A stretch of DNA of 13,603 bases from Clostridiales bacterium (GCA_021200895.1 JAJQFX010000146.1:1-13603); one strand, 5' to 3'; numbered from the stretch's first letter, positions 1-6,939 are shown. The notes: generated by a model from the sequence alone, not told the origin. Numbers and translations are program-made.

Positions 1-1083
1 CAGGGTGACGTTGACCAGCATGGTGTACTCCTCCTTGCGGCTGAACCAGTAGTTGCCTACGGAGTAGAAGATGGGGACGCCGTTATAGTAGCGCACGCCC
101 TGGAGCTGGTGCGGGTGGTCTCCAATGACCAGGTCGGCCCCCGCGTCCACCAGGGCGTCCCCCACTTCCACCTGGTACGCCTCCAGGTCGGCGGTACCCT
201 CAATGCCCCAGTGCATATAGACCACCACAAAGTCCGCCTGCTCCCTGGCTTCCCGCACCCGCTGGTAGAGCAGGTCGGTGTCATAGGCGGTGTAAAAGGT
301 GCCTGGCCGCTGGCTTGTGGCGGGCTGGGTCTGGGCCGACCACTCCACCCGGCTGGCGGCGAGATAGGCCACAGTGCAATGCTCCAGCTCCGCATAATAG
401 ATGGCGCTGGCCTCCTCCAAATCCTCCCCTGCGCCGATGCGGGCGATGCCCGCGCCGTCCAGGGTGTCCAGGGTGTCCAGCAGGCTCTCCTCCCCGTAAT
501 CGAAGATGTGGTTGTTGGCCAGCACTGCCACATCCACCCCCAGCTGCTCCAGCACAGAGACCCGGGAGGGGTTCGCCCGGTAGGTGTACGTCTTGCCTGC
601 CAAGGGGGTGCCTCGGGTGGAGTAGGTGAACTCATTGTTCAGGCACATCACATCTGCGCCGGTCATATAGCTGCGCAGCGTCTCGCTGACGCAGCCGGAG
701 AGGCCGTAGGCGTCCAGGGCGGCGGTGGTGTACTGCCCCTCGGCCAGGTTTACGTCCCCGGCGAAGCAGAGGGTGTATTCATAGGCGGTGTCCGGGTCAG
801 GTTCCGCTTCTGCCTCGGTGTCGGCGGATGTCTGCTCCGGCTCCAGGCTGCTCTCCTCCGGCGCGAGGGGGTCGCTGTCCGATTCCCCGCTGGTGTCGGC
901 GGGCTCCTGCTCCGGTTCCGCCTCGGCGTCGGCAGACGCCTGCACTTCCGGAGCCACCGATGAGGACGCCGCCGGGAGGCTCGCTGCCTCGGTGGCCTCC
1001 TGGCCGCAGGCGGCCAGGCCCAGCAGCAGCGCCAACCCCAGCAGAAGCGCCCCGCCGTGGTTCAAACTACCTTGCTTTTTCGT
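1..1083 (-). CDS. CapA-family (PGA_cap) lipoprotein, 3' end outside window
   Basis: A continuous frame of 361 codons runs off the left edge. The translation has the motifs of the CapA/PgsA metallophosphoesterase-like family (PF09587): FAGDVN near residue 103, NNHIFDYG near 190, MHWGIEG near 285 and GADLVIGDHPHQLQG near 315-328. The N-terminus is a lipoprotein signal: a KK n-region, a Leu/Gly/Ala-rich core and the lipobox LAAC with Cys26, so the protein should be anchored outside the membrane. Residues 27 to about 98 form an acidic Glu/Ala/Ser/Pro linker. No ATG or GTG exists in this frame upstream of the domain. The strong ribosome site AAAGGTGGAGGT (1087-1098) points to ACG at 1083 or ATT at 1086; TTG at 1065 is in frame but loses the KK n-region and lies about 21 bases from that site. 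Related proteins take part in poly-gamma-glutamate or capsule synthesis, but no cap/pgs partner genes are visible, so the substrate is unknown. Confidence 0.85.
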
Positions 1084-1159
1084 AATACCTCCACCTTTCC
1101 GCCACCCCAGCCGATGAAGCTCCTGCCGTTCTCCGGGGTATTCCGTTGTCCTGCCGTCT

Positions 1160-1188
1160 ATTATACAGGCTGGGCCGCTCGATTTCAA
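1160..1188 (-). promoter_or_regulatory. sigma-A promoter of the CapA-like gene
   Basis: On the minus strand, TTGAAA (1183-1188) is separated by exactly 17 bases from a perfect TATAAT (1160-1165). Transcription should start near 1153, giving a leader of about 70 bases before the ribosome site at 1087-1098. This supports a translation start close to 1083. Confidence 0.8.
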
Positions 1189-1297
1189 CGGATTTTTCCC
1201 TGTAGTGCTGGCGGGATGCCGCCTGCGCCCTGATGCCTGGCCAGGTCAGTTATGACAAGGAACGAACAAATTGACCGGAAATTTTTCCAGTTTCCTC

Positions 1298-1326
1298 TTG
1301 ACAACCGGGATAGACCGGCCTATAAT
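1298..1326 (+). promoter_or_regulatory. consensus sigma-A promoter of cysK
   Basis: TTGACA (1298-1303), a 17-base spacer and TATAAT (1321-1326): a full match to consensus at both hexamers. Transcription should begin near 1333, leaving a leader of about 105 bases. Just upstream, GGAAA-TT-TTTCC (1277-1288) is a small dyad. Just downstream, CCTATAGG (1336-1343) is a perfect 8-base palindrome, followed by GGTATAG (1351-1357). These could be operator sites for a cysteine regulator such as the Rrf2-family CymR, but I cannot match them to a known box. I see no riboswitch or T-box in the leader. Confidence 0.85.
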
Positions 1327-1437
1327 ATGAATAAACCTATAGGGAAGGTTGGTATAGTTGCAAAAAACGCACACTCGCGCTTTCCTGCGACGGCCCTATG
1401 CCCCCTGTTCACTACTAACTGTCTGGAGGAATTTGTT

Positions 1438-2370
1438 ATGAGCGCTATTTATACATCCGCCGACCAGCTGATTGGCAAGACCCCTCTGCTGGAACTGACC
1501 CATCTGGAGCAGCAGGAGGGGCTGGAGGCCAAAATCGTGGCCAAGCTGGAGTATTTCAACCCCGCCGGTTCCGTGAAGGACCGCATCGCCAAGGCCATGA
1601 TTGACGATGCCGAGGCCAAGGGTCTGCTGAAGCCGGACTCCGTCCTCATCGAGCCCACCTCCGGCAACACCGGCATCGGCCTGGCCTCGGTGGCCGCCGC
1701 CCGGGGCTACCGCATCATCATCGTTATGCCGGAGACCATGAGCGTGGAGCGCCGCCAGCTGATGAAAGCTTATGGCGCGGAGTTGGTACTGACCGACGGG
1801 GCCAAGGGCATGAAGGGGGCCATCGCCAAGGCGGATGAGCTGGCAAAGGAGATTCCCAACAGCTTCATCCCCGGCCAGTTTGTGAACCCGGCCAACCCCG
1901 CCGCCCACAAGGCCACCACCGGCCCGGAGATTTGGGCGGATACGGACGGCCAGGTGGACATCTTCGTGGCCGGTGTGGGTACCGGCGGCACCATCACTGG
2001 CGTGGGGGCGTATCTGAAGGAGCAGAACCCCAACGTGCAGGTGGTGGCGGTGGAACCCGCCTCCTCCCCGGTGCTGAGCAAGGGCGTGGCGGGGAGCCAC
2101 AAGATTCAGGGCATCGGCGCAGGCTTCGTGCCCGAGGTGCTGGATACCCAGGTGTACGATGAAGTCCTCCCCGTGGAGAACGAGGACGCCTTCGCCGCCG
2201 GCAAGCAGGTGGGCAAGGCGGAGGGCATCCTGGTGGGCATCTCCTCCGGCGCGGCGGTCTGGGCGGCCATCCAGCTGGCGAAGCGCCCGGAGAACAAGGG
2301 CAAGACCATCGTGGCTCTGCTCCCCGACACCGGCGACCGGTACCTCTCCACGCCGCTGTTTGCGGATTAA
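1438..2370 (+). CDS. cysK: cysteine synthase A (O-acetylserine sulfhydrylase)
   Basis: PLP enzyme of the last step of cysteine synthesis: O-acetylserine plus sulfide gives cysteine plus acetate, in the cytoplasm. It has 310 residues, the usual length for CysK. PLP-binding Lys47 lies in NPAGSVKDR. The substrate loop TSGNTG is at 74-79, the phosphate-binding GTGGT at 181-185, and the SSG that contacts the PLP ring nitrogen near 269-271. The C-terminus DTGDRYLSTPLF is typical. The ATG at 1438 is chosen because GGAGGA (1425-1430) sits 7 bases upstream. The frame stays open back to 1252, but that extension would contain the promoter. The gene is monocistronic with its own terminator; no cysE is nearby. 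Confidence 0.97.
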   Translation: MSAIYTSADQLIGKTPLLELTHLEQQEGLEAKIVAKLEYFNPAGSVKDRIAKAMIDDAEAKGLLKPDSVLIEPTSGNTGIGLASVAAARGYRIIIVMPETMSVERRQLMKAYGAELVLTDGAKGMKGAIAKADELAKEIPNSFIPGQFVNPANPAAHKATTGPEIWADTDGQVDIFVAGVGTGGTITGVGAYLKEQNPNVQVVAVEPASSPVLSKGVAGSHKIQGIGAGFVPEVLDTQVYDEVLPVENEDAFAAGKQVGKAEGILVGISSGAAVWAAIQLAKRPENKGKTIVALLPDTGDRYLSTPLFAD

Positions 2371-2382
2371 ACGAACCGTTTC

Positions 2383-2419
2383 CCGGCGGCGGGCGATGCC
2401 CGCCGCCGGATGTTTTTTT
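2383..2419 (+). terminator. rho-independent terminator of cysK
   Basis: A perfect 12-bp stem (2383-2394 with 2398-2409) with a 3-base GAT loop, followed after two bases by seven T (2413-2419). It starts 13 bases after the cysK stop. Confidence 0.95.
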
Positions 2420-2454
2420 GCCCCAATGCACCCTGAACGATTTGCGCAAAGCGC

Positions 2455-2499
2455 AAAAGGACGGCGCACACCCGGAATCCGTCCGTTGTGTGCGCCGTC
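2455..2499 (-). terminator. terminator of the uridine phosphorylase operon
   Basis: GACGGCGCACAC (2460-2471) pairs perfectly with GTGTGCGCCGTC (2488-2499) around a 16-base loop. On the minus strand the stem is followed by CC and TTTT (2455-2458). It lies 13 bases beyond the stop of the pyrophosphatase-like gene. The short U-tract makes it weaker than the facing cysK terminator. Confidence 0.7.
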
Positions 2500-2512
2500 G
2501 TCTGCGGGGGCG

Positions 2513-2887
2513 CTACCCGTTGTTAGCCCCTCGCTCGATCAGCAGCCCCTTCATGGAGCCGGTCTGGTTATGCACCTGATAGATATGGGCCGTCTCCGCC
2601 TCGGTGCAGCCCAGGAGTATCTTGATTTCAGAGTCCCGCTTGCGGAGATCCACAGTGCAAATCACCGCGTTGACCCGCCGCTCCTCCGCCGAGCCGACCC
2701 AGACATCGATGCCGCCCCGATCCAGGGAAGCGGTATCCTCCAGGTAGCCGTAATCCACCTCGTAGAGCAAATCCGGGAAGTGGGGGTGGGGCGTCCCCTT
2801 GGGCCGGTCAATGACCAGGGTGGAGTGCTCCACCAGCTGATCCAGGGCTGTCCAAAACTCGTGATTGTGGCTGTGTTCCATAGTCAT
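2513..2887 (-). CDS. short inorganic-pyrophosphatase-family protein
   Basis: 124 residues, related to the soluble type I inorganic pyrophosphatase fold (PF00719): DRPKGTPHPHFPD, then DYGYLEDT (45-52), then LDRGGIDVWVG (55-65) and KRDSEIKILLGC. Short proteins of this type are annotated as inorganic pyrophosphatases in Clostridia, though classical bacterial enzymes are about 170-180 residues. The family signature D-x-D-P-x-D reads D56-R-G58-G-I-D61 here, so the middle Asp is replaced by Gly. Pyrophosphate hydrolysis is therefore not assured. The first ATG (2887) overlaps the upstream stop by 4 bases (ATGA); a second ATG at 2881 is 9 bases from AAGGAAGG and is an equally possible start. Coupling to uridine phosphorylase suggests a nucleotide-salvage role, by inference only. 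Confidence 0.8.
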   Translation of the reverse strand: MTMEHSHNHEFWTALDQLVEHSTLVIDRPKGTPHPHFPDLLYEVDYGYLEDTASLDRGGIDVWVGSAEERRVNAVICTVDLRKRDSEIKILLGCTEAETAHIYQVHNQTGSMKGLLIERGANNG

Positions 2888-3663
2888 ATTCCTTCCTTAT
2901 CCTGCTGAATCAGCAGTTTGATGGCTTCGACGCCCACGCGGACGGCGGTGGAGGTGTCCTGGCTCTCCGCCTGGTCCAGCCCGGCGGCCTGCCGCTCTTG
3001 GTTCCAGATGACGTGGAAGCAGGCTCCGCACCGCACGCCCCTGGCAGCGGCCACGGTGAACAGGGCGGCGGACTCCATCTCGCTGGCCAGGATGCCCAGC
3101 CGCTTCCACGCCTCCCATTTGGCCTGGAGTTCCCCGGCCACCGGCATGGAGGCGGGGTCGTGCTGGCCATAGAAGCTGTCCTTGGACTGCACCACCCCCA
3201 GCTTCGGCGTGATGCCGCAGCCCAGAGCCGCCTGCCGCAGGGCCGCTGTCACGGTAAAGTCAGGGACGGCAGGGTATTCGATGGGGGCGTATTCCCGGCT
3301 GGTGCCCTCCATCCGCACGGCCCCGGTGGCTACCACCAGGTCGCCGGATTGCACGTCCAGCCGGATGCCGCCGCAGGTGCCCACTCGGAGGAAGGTGTCC
3401 ACCCCCAGCTGGGTCAGCTCCTCCATGGCGATGGCGGCGGAAGGGCCGCCGATGCCGGTGGACACCACCGCCACCGGTTCCCCCAGCAGCCTGCCCGTCC
3501 AGGAGCAGAACTCCCGGTTCGTGGTCAGGTGACGCGGCTCCTCCAGGTATTGGGCGATGGCGGCGCATCGACCCGGGTCGCCGGGCAGAATGCAGTAGCG
3601 GCCCAGGCCGTCCTCCCGGCTCAGATGGATGTGGAACTGCACCTCGCGCGTTTCCTTCTTCAT
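2884..3663 (-). CDS. udp: uridine phosphorylase (nucleoside phosphorylase family)
   Basis: Cytoplasmic pyrimidine salvage enzyme: uridine plus phosphate gives uracil plus ribose-1-phosphate. It has 259 residues, close to the E. coli Udp length. Visible family motifs: GDPGR (28-32) and R50 of NREF for phosphate, STGIGGPS (68-75), RVGTCGG (93-99) with the phosphate-binding Arg93, KDSFYGQHDP (161-170) for the base, and SEMESA (194-199) for the ribose. The E. coli base-binding Gln-x-Arg corresponds to Q167-H-D here, so the Arg is absent; I recall this form in clostridial homologues. A purine or broad nucleoside specificity cannot be excluded. The ribosome site GGGGAGGAG lies 5 bases before the ATG. 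It is the first gene of a two-gene operon. Confidence 0.9.
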   Translation of the reverse strand: MKKETREVQFHIHLSREDGLGRYCILPGDPGRCAAIAQYLEEPRHLTTNREFCSWTGRLLGEPVAVVSTGIGGPSAAIAMEELTQLGVDTFLRVGTCGGIRLDVQSGDLVVATGAVRMEGTSREYAPIEYPAVPDFTVTAALRQAALGCGITPKLGVVQSKDSFYGQHDPASMPVAGELQAKWEAWKRLGILASEMESAALFTVAAARGVRCGACFHVIWNQERQAAGLDQAESQDTSTAVRVGVEAIKLLIQQDKEGI

Positions 3664-3696
3664 AGGGCTCCTCCCCGTTCTGCTCAGGATGGGTTT

Positions 3697-3725
3697 ATTT
3701 TAACACAGCTTTTCCAAAAGTGCAA
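3697..3725 (-). promoter_or_regulatory. promoter of the udp operon
   Basis: Minus strand TTGCAC (3720-3725), a 17-base spacer, then TAAAAT (3697-3702) preceded by TGT (extended -10). The predicted start near 3690 gives a leader of about 27 bases. Confidence 0.75.
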
Positions 3726-3737
3726 GCCCAATAAGGC

Positions 3738-3771
3738 AAAAAAAGGCGGGCGGAGCCAAACTGCTCCGCCC
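3738..3771 (-). terminator. terminator of the DUF1540 gene
   Basis: GGGCGGAGC (3748-3756) pairs with GCTCCGCCC (3763-3771) around a 6-base loop. On the minus strand a run of seven T (3738-3744) follows after three bases. It sits 23 bases beyond the stop of the DUF1540 gene and just upstream of the udp promoter. Confidence 0.92.
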
Positions 3772-3794
3772 GTCTCTGCCGCTCCGTTAAAAAC

Positions 3795-3986
3795 TCAGCA
3801 GCCGCAGTGCTTTCTGGCGCGGCTGTCCGACTGGAAGGGCGCGCACTCGGTGCAGTCGCAGCTCTTGGGGTTGATCTCCCCGCAGCAGCCCGCCTTGATG
3901 GTGTTCAGGGTGCAGTAATTCTGCTCACCGGCGTGATGGGTGCAGGTGTTGACAGAGCATTCAATGTTGTGGTTTACCTTGTCCAT
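3795..3986 (-). CDS. DUF1540 domain-containing Cys-rich small protein
   Basis: 63 residues with 10 cysteines (10, 15, 25, 34, 35, 43, 45, 48, 61, 63). The pattern CSVNTCTHHAGEQNYCTLNTI followed by C-x-C-x2-C matches the DUF1540 family (PF07561), common in Clostridia and of unknown function; the spacing suggests metal binding. A perfect AAGGAGGT lies 7 bases before the ATG, so strong translation is expected. It appears to be transcribed alone, ending at the terminator at 3738-3771. Confidence 0.88.
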   Translation of the reverse strand: MDKVNHNIECSVNTCTHHAGEQNYCTLNTIKAGCCGEINPKSCDCTECAPFQSDSRARKHCGC

Positions 3987-4028
3987 AACGGATACCTCCT
4001 TGAATTGGTACAGCTCCAGTATGGACGG

Positions 4029-4054
4029 AAAAGGCGGAAATTATACCGCCTTTT
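4029..4054 (-). terminator. terminator of the gamma-CA-like gene (symmetrical hairpin)
   Basis: AAAAGGCGG (4029-4037) and CCGCCTTTT (4046-4054) form a perfect 9-bp inverted repeat with an 8-base AT loop, overlapping the TAA stop of the gamma-CA-like gene. Being symmetrical with A and T flanks, it could work in both directions, but only the minus-strand gene ends here. Confidence 0.65.
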
Positions 4055-4068
4055 AAAGTTTTTTGACC
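4040..4068 (-). promoter_or_regulatory. possible promoter of the DUF1540 gene
   Basis: A perfect TATAAT (4040-4045, minus strand) lies in the loop of the 4029-4054 hairpin. The position 17 bases upstream (4063-4068) reads GGTCAA, a poor -35. Transcription would begin near 4033, about 47 bases before the DUF1540 start. The isolated position of that gene after a terminator requires a promoter here, but this one is only half supported. Confidence 0.4.
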
Positions 4069-4595
4069 TTCGGGGAGGCCGCTCCGACGGCGTCCAGTTC
4101 GGCCTCCGCCGTTTCGATATACTTCGCCGTGTTATAGCGGAGGTAGTCCGCCCGCTCCTGGGTCACCTGCCCCACCACCCTGGCGGGGGAGCCCATGACC
4201 AGGCTGTAGTCGGGAATGCGCATCTTCCCCGTCACCAGGGCATTCGCGCCGATGATGCAGTGGGCCCCCACCTGGCAGCCGGACAGCAGCGTGGCCCCCA
4301 TGCCTATCATGGTGCCCTCCCCCACGGTGCAGCTGTGGACGATGGCCCCGTGACCGAGGACGCAGCCCCGGCCAACGTGGAGGGGCGTACTGCTGTCACA
4401 GTGGAGGACGCAGTTGTCCTGCACGTTGGTGTCCGCGCCGATGAAGATAGCGTCCATGTCGCCCCGGACGGTGGCGCTGTACCACAGGTTGACGTGTTCC
4501 TCACAGGTCACGTCGCCAATGACGGCGGCGTTTTCCGCGATGTGGACGGTGGGGTGCAGCGTGGGACACTTCCCCTGATATGGTTTGATGATCAT
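4053..4595 (-). CDS. gamma-carbonic-anhydrase-family hexapeptide-repeat protein
   Basis: 180 residues of left-handed beta-helix hexapeptide repeats, of the YrdA/PaaY/gamma-carbonic-anhydrase type. The three expected metal-ligand histidines are present: His65 (VLHCD), His82 and His87 (GHGAIVH). Conserved Arg44 and Asp46 (VRGD) and Gln59 (VQD) are also present. The C-terminus is the usual helix (RADYLRYNTAKYIETA). The acidic proton-shuttle loop of the archaeal Cam enzyme is not evident, so carbonic anhydrase activity is possible but unproven. AAGGA precedes the ATG by 6 bases. A weak -10 (TATACA, 4635-4640) is the only promoter candidate in the 99-base gap to spoIIR. Confidence 0.9.
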   Translation of the reverse strand: MIIKPYQGKCPTLHPTVHIAENAAVIGDVTCEEHVNLWYSATVRGDMDAIFIGADTNVQDNCVLHCDSSTPLHVGRGCVLGHGAIVHSCTVGEGTMIGMGATLLSGCQVGAHCIIGANALVTGKMRIPDYSLVMGSPARVVGQVTQERADYLRYNTAKYIETAEAELDAVGAASPKVKKL

Positions 4596-4635
4596 ACGGA
4601 TTCCTTTCTGGCTCTGTGCGGTAGCAACAGTATTT

Positions 4636-4664
4636 GTATAAAATCAGGCGACGCCGTCTAAACT
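4636..4664 (+). promoter_or_regulatory. candidate sigma-F type promoter of spoIIR
   Basis: GTATA (4636-4640), 15 bases, then GTCTAAACT (4656-4664). This resembles the forespore sigma-F/G pattern GYATA-N15-GGnnAnAnT except for the second G. spoIIR is known to be sigma-F dependent in Bacillus, so the match is in the expected place. No good sigma-A promoter is seen in the same interval. Confidence 0.5.
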
Positions 4665-4694
4665 GGAAGAAATCCCAAGTTAGGCGGTGTTTTC

Positions 4695-5322
4695 ATGTCA
4701 AAGCAACGGTCAGGCCCCTGTCTGCGGGGGAAGCGTTCCCGGTCTGCCCTCCGCTGGGGAGCGGCGCTGCTGCTGTCTGGCCTGCTCCTGACGGCCAGCT
4801 GGGCGGGCTATCGCCAGGCGGCGCTGGCGGCGGGGCTGGTGCGGTTCCATGTGGTGGCCGCCTCCGACAGTGAGGAGGACCAGCGGCAGAAGCTGCTGGT
4901 GCGGGACGCGGTGCTGGACGCCGCCCGGCCCCTCCTTGCGGAGGCAGGCTCCGCCGGGGATGCCCAAACTATCCTCGCCGCCCACCTGGAGGAGCTGGCC
5001 CAGGCGGGGTCCGATGCTCTCCGGGCGTCCGGCGGCTCCGGCACCGTCACCGCAGCCCTGAACCGCCGGCATTATTCCACCCGCTACGGGGAGAACGCTG
5101 CCCTCCCCGCCGGGGGAGTATGTCAGCCTGCAAATCATCATCGGGGCGGGGGAAGGCCATAACTGGTGGTGCGTCCTCTTCCCTGACCTCTCCGCCGGGG
5201 AGGACGCCGCCGCCGTCATGGCGGAGGAGGACGCGGGGCTGGTGACCCAGGCGGACGAGGGCTATGAGCTGCGCTTCCGCTGCCTGGAGCTGTGGGGTGC
5301 GTTCAGGGAGTGGCTGTCCTGA
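4695..5322 (+). pseudogene. spoIIR: stage II sporulation protein R, frameshifted in a G run
   Basis: SpoIIR is the secreted forespore signal that triggers SpoIIGA to process pro-sigma-E in the mother cell. The first frame gives a basic N-terminus, a membrane or signal segment (about residues 20-40) and the family core LVRFHVVAASDSEEDQRQKL (48-67). After LPAG the frame leaves the family sequence and stops at 5160-5162. Reading on from 5116 in the next frame gives EYVSLQIIIGAGEGHNWWCV and LFPDL, the classic SpoIIR C-terminus, ending at TGA 5320-5322. Removing one G from the five-G run 5112-5116 restores one frame of 208 residues, near the 224 of B. subtilis. Either the gene is inactivated or the run is miscounted. 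AGGCGGTG lies 5 bases before the ATG. Confidence 0.88.
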
Positions 5323-6839
5323 GCGGGCAGCCTCAGGGGGTTCACTCCCTGGGCCAGCAGCGCCGCCAGGTAGAGGGCGCAGCCCACCAGCGCCGCCAGC
5401 AGGGTGGCCGGCCACAGCCCCGTCCCGCGCCCCCGCAGGCTACGGTAGAGCAGGTTCACCGTTAGTCCCATTAGCAGGGCGGACAGGGCCGGGGCCGTCA
5501 GCACCGGGAACCAGCGGATCTCCGCCCCGGCCTGCCGAACCACCACCCGAACCCGCAGCCAGAAGCCCAGGAGGGAGCTGACCGCCGTGCCCAAGGCGTA
5601 GGCGTAAAAGCCCAGCCTGCCGGTTAGCAGGAGGGTGCAGCCCAGCTGCACCCCGCCGCAGAACAGGGAGATGGCCGCCCCCTGTTTTTGCCGCCCCGCG
5701 CCGTTCAGGACGGTGCCCAGCACGGCTTCATAGGCAGACAGGGCCGCGCCGAAGCTCAGGGGGAGCAGCAGCTCCCCCACACGGCTGTCGTGGAACAGCA
5801 GCGCTCCCACATCGCCCCCCAGCGTCACCAGCAGGGCCATCAGCGGCAGCACCAACAGGGAGACGGAGAAGAGCGCCGTCTCGATATACCGGTTCAGCTC
5901 CGCCCTCCGCCCCAGGGTGCAGCACTCCGTCAGCCGGGGCAGAACGGACAGGGAAAGGGCGTTCACAAAGGCGAAGGGCAGGTTCAGCAGGGGCAGCGTC
6001 ATGCCGAACACCACCCCGAAGGCTTCCATGGCCCCTGAGGCCGTGTACCCCGCCAGCACCAGCAGCTGGGGTACCAGGATGGCGTTCACCGACCCCGTCA
6101 GGTTGCCCAGCAGGGCGGTGAACCCCACCGGCAGGGCAATGCGGAGCAGGGCGCGGCGGGGGCTGCCCGCCTCCCCGGTCTGCTGGGGGCGGGGGTTCAG
6201 GCGGCGCTGCTGCGCCCGCCGAACCAGAGTCAGCACCAGGGAGGAGAATGCCTCGCTGACCCCCATCCCCAGCACGATGACCGCCACCGTATGGGCCCCG
6301 TCCAGGGGCATCAGCATCCATAACAGCCCCAGCACCGCCGCCGCCCGGATGACCTGCTCCGCCAGCTCCACTGCGGCGGGGATGCGGGTCTCCCCGAAGC
6401 CGTAGAAGTAATTTTTCGTCAGGTTCTCCACGCCGGTGAGCAGCAGGCAGGGCAGCAGACAGGGCAGAGCCAGGGCCGTCCGCCCGTCCCCCAGCACCCG
6501 GTCAGCCAGGGGCTGGGCCAGCAGCAGCACCGCCGCCGCCAGCGCCGCCCACACTGCAAAGAGCAGCCACAGCGCCGTATGCAGCAGCCGGGCCGCCCCC
6601 CGGCTGTTCTGCCGGGCGGCTTCCGCCGCCGTGCGGTTGCACACCGCCACCGCCAGCCCGGAGACGGCCACGGATTGCAGCACGGCGTACACCGGCATCA
6701 CCAGCTGATACAGCCCCATATTCTCCGCCCCAACGGTGCGGGACAGCATCATCCGATAGAAGAAGCCCACCACCTGGGTAAACACCCCCACCACCGTCAG
6801 CAGGAAGGCGGACTGCGCAAAGCTCTCCCGTTCTTTCAT
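5262..6839 (-). CDS. spoVB: stage V sporulation protein B-like polysaccharide flippase
   Basis: 525 residues, nearly all membrane segments, of the MATE/MviN-like oligosaccharide flippase superfamily. The N-terminus is SpoVB-like: AFLLTVVGVFTQVVGFFYR and GAENMGLYQLVMPVYA. SpoVB is linked to spore cortex synthesis in Bacillus; other members of this superfamily export lipid-linked peptidoglycan or polysaccharide precursors. The short basic tail (about the last 20 residues, ending RQRKRSS) is encoded within the end of convergent spoIIR: the two genes overlap tail to tail by 61 bases. GAGGTG lies 6 bases before the ATG. The neighbouring spoIIR supports a sporulation role, but the superfamily is broad. 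Confidence 0.88.
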   Translation of the reverse strand: MKERESFAQSAFLLTVVGVFTQVVGFFYRMMLSRTVGAENMGLYQLVMPVYAVLQSVAVSGLAVAVCNRTAAEAARQNSRGAARLLHTALWLLFAVWAALAAAVLLLAQPLADRVLGDGRTALALPCLLPCLLLTGVENLTKNYFYGFGETRIPAAVELAEQVIRAAAVLGLLWMLMPLDGAHTVAVIVLGMGVSEAFSSLVLTLVRRAQQRRLNPRPQQTGEAGSPRRALLRIALPVGFTALLGNLTGSVNAILVPQLLVLAGYTASGAMEAFGVVFGMTLPLLNLPFAFVNALSLSVLPRLTECCTLGRRAELNRYIETALFSVSLLVLPLMALLVTLGGDVGALLFHDSRVGELLLPLSFGAALSAYEAVLGTVLNGAGRQKQGAAISLFCGGVQLGCTLLLTGRLGFYAYALGTAVSSLLGFWLRVRVVVRQAGAEIRWFPVLTAPALSALLMGLTVNLLYRSLRGRGTGLWPATLLAALVGCALYLAALLAQGVNPLRLPAQDSHSLNAPHSSRQRKRSS

Positions 6840-6864
6840 CTTCTCACCTCAGGGCCAGTCTATG

Positions 6865-6902
6865 CGCGCCTTGTCCCAAACAGAAGGACAGGGCGCGTTT
6901 TT
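6865..6902 (+). terminator. hairpin with T-run between exonuclease III and spoVB
   Basis: CGCGCCTTGTCC (6865-6876) pairs with GGACAGGGCGCG (6886-6897) with one G-U pair and a 9-base loop, followed on the plus strand by TTTTT (6898-6902). Both neighbouring genes run on the minus strand, where the hairpin has no U-tract after it. It could block antisense transcription entering from the spoVB side, or act as an mRNA structure in the spoVB leader. Confidence 0.5.
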
Positions 6903-6939
6903 CACCCTTCGAAGTGCAGGGAGCGGGAGCGCCGTTCCC

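Noticed and set aside
1252..1437. N-terminal extension of CysK
   Set aside because: It would contain the -35 and -10 of the cysK promoter; ATG 1438 has a good ribosome site and gives standard CysK length.
5112..5162. Programmed frameshift in spoIIR
   Set aside because: I see no typical slippery heptamer, stop-pause context or stimulatory hairpin at the G run, and SpoIIR is not known to be recoded; an indel or sequence error is simpler.
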